Positions 18,699-24,105 of a stretch of DNA of 24,105 nt are shown here, piece by piece. The notes below the pieces were generated by a model that was not told the origin of the DNA, searched no databases, and saw nothing but the letters and a program-made list of their open reading frames with translations. Source of the DNA: Oehlia diaphana (Eukaryota > Glomeromycota > Glomeromycetes > Glomerales > Glomeraceae); the NCBI GenBank assembly GCA_003833135.1, contig QZLH01001203.1, forward strand, positions 1,789-25,893. Reading direction: 5' to 3'. Within the stretch, counting starts at the first letter, position 1. Every line of letters begins with the position of its first letter. A program made the translations under genes and the position numbers.

Positions 18699-19226
18699 AT
18701 GGTTTGTAAAAAGAATAAGAGACACAATCAATCCAGACAATCGGCAACTTTATCATCAGCCAATGAGACCCAGTCCAAAAATATGATAGTATCAAATACG
18801 GAATTGTGAGAACTTGTATGTCAAGGTCTAGTAGTTGATGAAGTTCACGAAGTATTATCATGTGATCGAAAAAATATGCCTTGGGTTGATAACTTTATTA
18901 ATCTTTCGATTAAGCTTGAAAACCAATGCAATGATCCAAGAGAAAAAGCATATCACTGTTTAATGAGGGAGGTCTTTAATACGAAGGTCTTTCATGAAGC
19001 ATCCATTCAAGCTGGTCACATTTCTAAGGCAGAATATCTTAGAAATAAAATAAACGACCGCATAGTGGATTTCATTATTCAAATAGAGGAGGGTAGAAAA
19101 GGGTGGTTAAGCTGTAGGTCAGTTGCGATACTACACAAAGCGACAACTACAGAAAGAGTGGTAGATTTGCTTAATGATGCCAAAAATAAAAGTCCTGAAG
19201 CTCGAGAACAAATAATCATTTTCTAA
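18699..19226 (+). pseudogene. Unknown helical ORF with one in-frame TGA
   Basis: The frame from ATG 18699 to TAA 19224 is open except for TGA 18807. The N-terminal part is basic and polar; after the stop it reads LVVDEVHEVLSCDRKNMPWV, then a helical region ending in VVDLLNDAKNKSPEAREQ. An internal ATG at 18876 leaves 116 open codons. I do not recognise the family. Its position after two zinc-knuckle modules may mean a shared element or only tandem debris. Confidence 0.4.
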
Positions 19227-19618
19227 AGATACTGTATATATGGTCCTGTTCTTTCAAAATCACGTGAGTGGCTTAGATATCATGTAAACGTCATCCCTAT
19301 ATTCCTCTGCAGTAGACGTCACCAGCATCCACAGTCATTATTTTGCCGAAGATGCTAATAAGAGCAATATTTTGCGTTACTATACTTATGAACTTTCCCC
19401 AATGTTCTGGTATATTCTATCTGACTCATTACGCAGTTCTAAATTACTAATAAAAAAAAACAGATCCTGATTTACATTGCGGATCGTAAGACAGGGCGTT
19501 GTTAAAAAAGAAATTCTAGAATATATGATTTTCAGATCTTCAGCACAACTCTGCACAAGCATGATAAACGGTATATTTTTATTATCTTACTGACGTTAGC
19601 GCATTCGAATTACGCATA

Positions 19619-19642
19619 TAGACTAATCATATATTATTCCGT
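19619..19642. repeat. 24-bp direct repeat, copy 1
   Basis: tagactaatcatatattatt and four more bases recur at 19874-19897. The flanks also match (ctgacgttag versus ctggcgttag), but copy 1 has about 22 extra bases between flank and core. Confidence 0.8.
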
Positions 19643-19873
19643 CTTTGAATAGGAATTAGTAATACATGTGTGATTCGTCATCTACGGATCTCAATCAAAA
19701 TATTCTGAACTTTATTGATTACAATTGAAATAGGGGTAGTGTAATAATAACCATTCTATATAACGAACTTCTTATTTTGGGAAGGCTGTGAACTTAAACA
19801 AAGATATACCACATGCAGAAGTTACCTCCGGTAACCGGTAACTCTTAGAAATTTCTTAATATTCTACTGGCGT

Positions 19874-19897
19874 TAGACTAATCATATATTATTCCGT
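19874..19897. repeat. 24-bp direct repeat, copy 2
   Basis: Second copy, preceded directly by ctggcgt. The pair looks like a short segmental duplication with one indel. Confidence 0.8.
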
Positions 19898-19989
19898 TTT
19901 TGGATTGACATATACAGATCTATAATAAAGATTTTTTTCCTTTTTTATGACGGAATACGCCCACTTGTGAATAGATATTATTGGTTTAA

Positions 19990-20033
19990 AGTCTGGTTGA
20001 AGTCTAGATGAACTCTGGTTAAACTCTGGTTGA
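19990..20033 (+). repeat. 11-bp minisatellite, 4 units
   Basis: The units are agtctggttga, agtctagatga, actctggttaa and actctggttga, head to tail without spacers. Confidence 0.9.
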
Positions 20034-20192
20034 GACTGCACTTCGAAAAGATAACTCTCATCAACCACACTTTTTTCTCATATTTATTCGAAGAAGAAAA
20101 GGTATTGTCGGAGAACAAGTTGGATATGTTATCTTCCGCAGATTGATATATAAAGGGAACTATAAATAGTGGAACAAAAACGAAAAATGCAA

Positions 20193-20247
20193 AGTCTGGT
20201 TGAACTCTGGTTGAACTATGGTTGATCTTCAGTTGATCTTCAGTTGT
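20193..20247 (+). repeat. 11-bp minisatellite, 5 units
   Basis: The units agtctggttga, actctggttga, actatggttga, tcttcagttga and tcttcagttgt continue the same motif as the array at 19990. It ends about 35 bp before a TATA-like word. Confidence 0.9.
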
Positions 20248-20279
20248 ACCAAATGATATTACGTATCAATGCTCTAGAC

Positions 20280-20287
20280 TATATAAA
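20280..20287 (+). promoter_or_regulatory. TATA box of the Myb/SANT-like gene
   Basis: The word tatataaa lies about 27 bp before ATG 20314. An in-frame ATG at 20287 overlaps it, so I prefer 20314 as the start. Confidence 0.45.
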
Positions 20288-20313
20288 TGACCTATCCAAC
20301 ACCCCATCTCAAA

Positions 20314-21093
20314 ATGGCTGAATGGACTGATCCACTTATTCGTACCCTTATTGACGAACGTAGAACCAGAAATGATGAGTTCCATGACCTTAAAAGAAAT
20401 TGGGAAAGATTCTGGGGTACTATTGCAAGTAAGATCAATCAAGAGAATGGGACATCATTCAGCGATCACTAATGTAAAGAAAAATTCTCAAATCTCATCC
20501 GGGATTATAATGTAAGTTATCACTATATTTGAGAACTTTGTTGTTAGCTCTACTAACTATCCTTCATGTCCGGTTAGACTATGTGTGATTTTATGTCTGG
20601 TAAAAGTAAAGCCAGAAGTCGAACAGGTGCATGATATTTTGATGAATTTCATACTCACTTTTGGGAGAGATCTGAGGATGAATTCGATAGAGTCCGCAGA
20701 ATTAATACTTTTAACCAAAAACGAAGTAGAGGAAGTGGATATATTACCCCTATACCATCAACTAGGAATGTTAAACGTGAATTGAGATCATCTGAAAGAC
20801 GGTTAAGCCGAAGTTCATCTATTAGTCAAAATCAGTCACCACCTATTAGCTGAAGACAATCGCCATCTGTTAGTTGAAGACAGTCCCTTCTCGTTAGAGA
20901 AAGACGTTTAGAACTCCCGCCTGTTAGCTTGTTAATCACTAACGATGAAATAGATATTTCTGATACAGAGCAGTTGGTTGGCCAGAGAAGAACTTCCACG
21001 TATGAAGAACTGTTCTTATCACTTTATCCACCACCATCTTATGATATTGCCACTGCCCAAGAATCGTCAAATGTGAGGGGTAATATACAATAA
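20314..21093 (+). pseudogene. Myb/SANT-like DNA-binding gene, four stops
   Basis: Exons 20314-20511 and 20578-21093 join into 237 codons plus stop with no frameshift. The 66-bp intron has GTAAGT, a perfect TACTAAC branch site (20551-20557) and a TTAG end. Exon 1 codes for a Myb/SANT-like (trihelix-type) domain: W-T-D-P-L-I-R-T-L-I, FWGTIASKINQENGTSF, then CKEKFSNLIRDYN. Exon 2 has FDEFHTHFWERSEDEFDRVR, an Arg/Ser-rich part and a Pro-rich tail. In-frame stops are TAA 20470 (before CKEKF, where Gln is usual) and TGA 20632, 20851 and 20875. The last two sit at the same place in 24-bp tandem units. The clean frame suggests recent inactivation, or an older gene decaying by point changes only. Confidence 0.75.
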
Positions 21094-21212
21094 CTACATT
21101 AGCCATTAAGGTGCTTTGCTAGGCTCTTCTGCACACCACTGTTATTGTTCCATTAATTAGTATATTTTTTCTATACTGTGCTATTATACCATGAATGTAC
21201 TTTGAAAAATAT

Positions 21213-21218
21213 AATAAA
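21213..21218 (+). terminator. AATAAA poly(A) signal
   Basis: aataaa lies 120 bp after the stop of the Myb/SANT-like gene, followed by agctttactttgatttttt. Its place fits a polyadenylation signal for that gene. Confidence 0.5.
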
Positions 21219-21561
21219 GAGCTTTACTTTGATTTTTTTAAGAATGTTATGTGTTTCTTGAGTGTTTTATGCCCCCCCTTGATCTTTGAGAAAATATAAA
21301 GTTATAAATACTCTCGAATAAAGATATCCATTTAAAGCGCGTTTAATGGTGGTTTAGATACTGCGCAAAATCTGATTGGCCAACCATCTTGTGATTTATC
21401 AAAACCCTAGAACTATTGAGGAACTGGTAGAGAATATCATGTGATACAATATACAGTACATCATGCCACAAACTGATTTAGCTGAAGACGCATATAAATA
21501 TAAGATTAGCTTAGCCTGAAAGATGAATTTGAGTTTAGTAGTATGTAGTCTCTCTAAATTG

Positions 21562-21700
21562 GCTACAAATCGATAAAACTGCTATAAATCATTAAAACTG
21601 CTTAACTGGCAAATTTGAAATATGTTATCCATTAGTATAAGATACTAAAAAGTTGCTAAAAACGCTATAAATCAATAAATTGCTATAAATCGTTATAATT
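21562..21700 (+). repeat. 19-bp gctataaatc repeats in a gene leader
   Basis: Units gctacaaatcgataaaact (21562) and gctataaatcattaaaact (21581) are adjacent; two more, gctataaatcaataaatt (21664) and gctataaatcgttataatt (21682), end 16 bp before ATG 21717. Each holds a TATAAAT word, so they could act as repeated TATA-like elements. Confidence 0.75.
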
Positions 21701-21716
21701 CGTTCGAACAAGAAAT

Positions 21717-22549
21717 ATGTCCAGATTATCTTCTAATATTATTTTAGATGAGTGGTTTAATAAGATTGTGCCTAAACCTATTGATAATCGTCCTGGATAT
21801 GATATGAAATATGTTAGCGCATATATTGTAAATTACTGTTGTAGTACTGACCTCAAAAAAATAATCAGAATAGAGTAGGAGTATGATACATTATCAGTTG
21901 TGAAACCAGGTCAGTCTCTAATTGCATGGGCCGTAAGTGTCAGAATTCGATTACAAGAATTATTAGCCAATTAGAGATTTAGTGTATATCACCTACATTG
22001 CTTGTTTGCAGGATTTAGGAATGGCAAGATGGTTAATTCTGACTATCATCGGCCTAGAATCAATAAGAGTAATATGGCTATTTGTTTTGATTGCTGGAAA
22101 TTGGTAAAGATTACCGATATAAAACCAAAAAAAATATATTTCAGTGGATGGTGCAGATATGGATATGAGATTAAATCCGAGGACTTGATAAAATACCATT
22201 GGGATAATGAATGCTCCAAAGCTAAAACCCCAGATGAAAGTGCTCGGATTATCTAAAGAGCTTATAGGAACTATAAGAAGCGACCTGAAACTTTTACAAA
22301 ATGAGTTTGGGAGGTGGTTAGAAATGATAATACTCTTAAGGAAAAGAAGTTTCTTAATATGCCTAGTAGAGGAATTCGTTGCACTGTAAACTTGGATATA
22401 TGGTATTCTATTGCTGGATTGTATAGACCTTATCATGTTCCGTAAGATCAACTTTATGATTATATAAGCTATTCAAAGCATAAGAGGCGCCAATTATCTG
22501 ATAGATTGGTCATAGCAAGAAATAAAATACAATGCAACTATATCATGCC
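21717..22549 (+). pseudogene. Cys-rich / IQ-like family gene, several stops
   Basis: One frame from ATG 21717 codes for the N-terminal part (LDEWFNKIVPKPIDNRPGYD) to about 21932, where GTAAGT could start an intron. It resumes in the same frame near 22005 with MAICFDCWKLVKI, GWCRYGYEI, KYHWDNEC (a C-x-x-C...H...C metal-binding pattern), then RAYRNYKKRPETFTK and VWEVVRNDNTLKEKKFL. The segment around ARII-stop-RAYRNYKKR resembles an IQ motif, which binds calmodulin. I know this as a large repeated family in Rhizophagus-like fungi with no proven function. In-frame stops are TAG 21876, TAA 22254, TGA 22302 and TAA 22443. A MITE end at 22550 cuts off the C-terminus. Confidence 0.65.
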
Positions 22550-22620
22550 TAGTGCTCCAAATTTTGAGCCAGCTTATATTTCACCTGCCAAGTAAGAAAT
22601 AATTCCACTAACTTCTTATT
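22550..22620. mobile_element. Truncated relative of the 15943 MITE
   Basis: tagtgctccaaattttgagc followed by cagcttatatt matches the left end of the element at 15943 with few changes and keeps similarity to about the acttctta word. No right end was found, so the copy is partial and the end at 22620 is approximate. Confidence 0.55.
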
Positions 22621-22966
22621 AGTTATCGAATTGCAGAAGTAATACAAGCGAACTATTTATTTCATCTCGGTATGCAAAACAGCCAAAAGGCACTGCGTTG
22701 AGATTGAGGGATGGAACAGTAATCATGATTGTCTAACTAACTTGACTGAGTGCCAGATTTCGGAATACTACTGGCAGGTGTTGCGAAATTATAGATGAGC
22801 CTATTCTTTCATAGAAACATTGTATATTTTTCCTATATCAATAAAGTGCCCTGGTGGCCGATTAATTTTACATATTCATCTGTATTTTTTTCTTGTAAAA
22901 TTCTCAAAATTTTTCTTATAAAATCTCTGAATCTATAAAATTCTCAAAATTTTTTATTAGTTACCT
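22621..22966. other. Intergenic, no supported gene
   Basis: Fragmented frames such as one ending SEYYWQVLRNYR at about 22797 may be gene debris but are unrecognised. An aataaa word lies at 22840-22845. Two copies of taaaattctcaaaatttttt-like sequence occur at about 22896 and 22937. Confidence 0.45.
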
Positions 22967-23657
22967 ATGGTAACAATGACCGATATACTAACACCATCTT
23001 TTCACGTATATTACTTAAAGCAACTTAACCAGCTCCCTTGTTCCATCAAAATAGATGTATGGCGACATCTTACTTCACGAAAACATCCATTATCGATAAA
23101 ACAGGCAAGTAGTATTCATCCAAAGTGGAAGATTTGTTAAATAAGGCGGTTGGAAATTATATTAAGCAAAAAGAGCGTCAGAAGATGAAGCCTATTACTA
23201 GCGACTGTGAAACTTTGCTAAGGCAAAAAAATGAGGAATTGTGTATATCAAAGCAGGTATTAGAAAAAAAGATTGAAGAGCTTTTCGAATTGCAAGAGCA
23301 GTATAAGTCTCGTGAGGTAGCTATGACCAGGTCTTTAGTGAGAAAGTTGTCCAATTATCAGATTCGGTAGCTTTTTGCAAAAGTATAATTCCTGATACGA
23401 AAAAGGCCATTACATCAGCAGAAAAGTCTATTGATGTGCTAGAGAATAAATGCTGGCATCTGGAAGATATTATTTCTGCTAAGGATAGAAAAATTGTCTC
23501 TCTTGTTGATCAGATCCTTTCCAATATGAAGCATAGTGATATAACTATAGAGCCAAAAATATATTCCAGCACTTATGAAAGGAATTTATGGGCGAAGAGG
23601 CATAGTGAATCTGAACATGATCTAGAAACCAGGAAAAAATATACATTTCGTCCTTAG
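22967..23657 (+). pseudogene. Coiled-coil protein beside packaging ATPase, frameshifted
   Basis: Three plus-strand frames join end to end: 22967-23140, about 23125-23340, and about 23345-23657. The first begins MVTMTDILTPSF. The second is a coiled coil (LLRQKNEELCISKQVLEKKI). The third has LENKCWHLEDIISAKDRKIV and ends with YSSTYERNLWAKRHSESEHD before TAG 23655. The shifts lie near 23122 and 23345. I recall a repeated fungal family with the same coiled-coil and Y-S-S-T-Y-E-R-N-L-W tail. It is convergent with the A32-like ATPase, 43 bp apart, so both may stem from one virus-like element; a structural or DNA-binding role would be a guess. Confidence 0.55.
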
Positions 23658-23700
23658 TACTTAAGAAAATTCTATTCATTAGTGAGAATTTGGTCCCATC

Positions 23701-24105
23701 CTAGCCGTATCCTGTGCGGATGTTCGCGGGTACAGTTAAATCAAAAACAATGAATTTATGTTCACATAAAGCCTTGTCAATAATCTTAATCACACTACGC
23801 CAGTTATTAGCATATTGGCGCACGATTCTGCTAAGCTCGTCCACAGTATACGATCTATTGAATAGACAGACGTGTGTGAGGTTTTTTCATATTATCTTCG
23901 GACAGTCAAAGTAACTCTGGGATACATATATCGAACTGACATTGTAATGGCGTCCTTCAATGAAATAAGGAATAATTTTCTTTTGCACTTCCTTTAGATC
24001 AGCACATACATCTTCAAATATAGCCACCGTACCAGTTTTTGGAGAAAATGAATCCACCTTAGGAATCTTATTAGGCTTCAAAGCCCGGAATGTGATATTT
24101 TCACA
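23701..24105 (-). pseudogene. A32-like DNA-packaging ATPase, C-terminal part
   Basis: The minus strand enters the window mid-gene and ends at TAG 23701. It reads [15 protein letters not shown] (Walker B with acidic E-D), then [20 protein letters not shown], whose Gln fits the sensor-like motif of FtsK/HerA-type packaging ATPases, then SYFDCPKII. After an in-frame TGA (23887-23889), where Arg is expected (P-K-x-I-R), the same frame goes on with HVCLFNRSYTVDELSRIVRQ and closes with FIVFDLTVPANIRTG. Enzymes of this class pump DNA into capsids of nucleocytoplasmic large DNA viruses and Polinton-like viruses. The Walker A part lies outside the window. The stop removes about 60 residues, so I call it a pseudogene. 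Confidence 0.75.

Larger units (their letters stand above)
19227..20286. other. Gene-free kilobase with repeats
   Basis: I find no ORF of note. The stretch contains a direct repeat around tagactaatcatatattattc (19619 and 19874), two 11-bp minisatellite arrays (19990 and 20193) and a TATA-like word at 20280-20287. It ends at the promoter of the Myb/SANT-like gene. Confidence 0.6.
21094..21716. other. Intergenic: 3' region and A/T repeats
   Basis: It begins with the likely 3' untranslated region of the Myb/SANT-like gene and ends with 19-bp repeats before ATG 21717. No ORF is visible. The palindromic word atcatgtgat occurs at 21437-21446. Confidence 0.55.

Noticed and set aside
19990..20247. 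CRISPR-like array
   Set aside because: Units are adjacent 11-mers without unique spacers; this is a minisatellite.
2018..23889. Reassigned stop codons (TGA, TAG or TAA read as amino acids)
   Set aside because: All three stops interrupt frames, and the intact CRN-kinase (310 residues) and 524-residue genes contain none internally and end in normal stops. Decay explains it better.
1..24105. tRNA or rRNA genes
   Set aside because: I looked for the T-loop word GTTCRANNC in a cloverleaf setting and for conserved rRNA blocks and saw none; weak cases could be missed by eye.

Overview
The window looks like a repeat-dense, AT-rich fungal nuclear locus, most likely from an arbuscular mycorrhizal fungus (Glomeromycotina, Rhizophagus-like). 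I base this on the gene families: Crinkler (CRN) effector-type N-termini, cysteine-type LRR F-box proteins, BED-finger hAT transposases, a coiled-coil protein ending in a YYGITDE-CPLC zinc knuckle, a Cys-rich family with an IIQ-RAYR-like segment, and an A32-like ATPase. The species is an inference; genes are short, introns are small with GTAAGT donors, and one intron has a perfect TACTAAC branch site.

Layout. 1-318: end of a Tc1/mariner element (minus strand). 319-1555: no gene, short tandem repeats. 1577-6860: a compact set of decayed replication and integration genes: an archaeo-eukaryotic primase fused to a UL9/herpes-origin-binding-type helicase (+), a small Cys-rich ORF (-) split by a 128-bp palindromic MITE, and a tyrosine recombinase (+). 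7138-8423: one intact F-box ORF and one F-box/LRR pseudogene. 8455-12990: a hAT element with 8-bp target duplication TCCAGGGT and a broken three-exon transposase; this stretch carries clear assembly damage (a lone N, a 251-N gap flanked by 100-bp duplicates, a duplicated left end). 13628-15585: two CRN-type N-terminal domains, one orphan and broken, the other in an intact three-exon gene joined to a kinase C-lobe. 16435-19226: a 524-residue coiled-coil/zinc-knuckle gene, a broken relative of its C-terminus, and an unknown broken ORF. 20314-21093: a Myb/SANT-like gene whose spliced frame is whole apart from four in-frame stops. 21717-22549: a broken Cys-rich/IQ-like gene cut by a MITE. 22967-24105: a broken coiled-coil gene convergent with an A32-like DNA-packaging ATPase that runs off the window.

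Most exciting content: a primase-helicase plus tyrosine recombinase at one end and a virus-type packaging ATPase at the other. Together they suggest remnants of large virus-like or self-replicating integrating elements in a fungal genome. Nearly all these genes carry in-frame stops; of 23 that I placed, 14 are TGA, which fits CGA-to-TGA decay at CpG sites. Only three genes look intact: the F-box ORF at 7138, the CRN-kinase at 14491-15585 and the coiled-coil gene at 16435.
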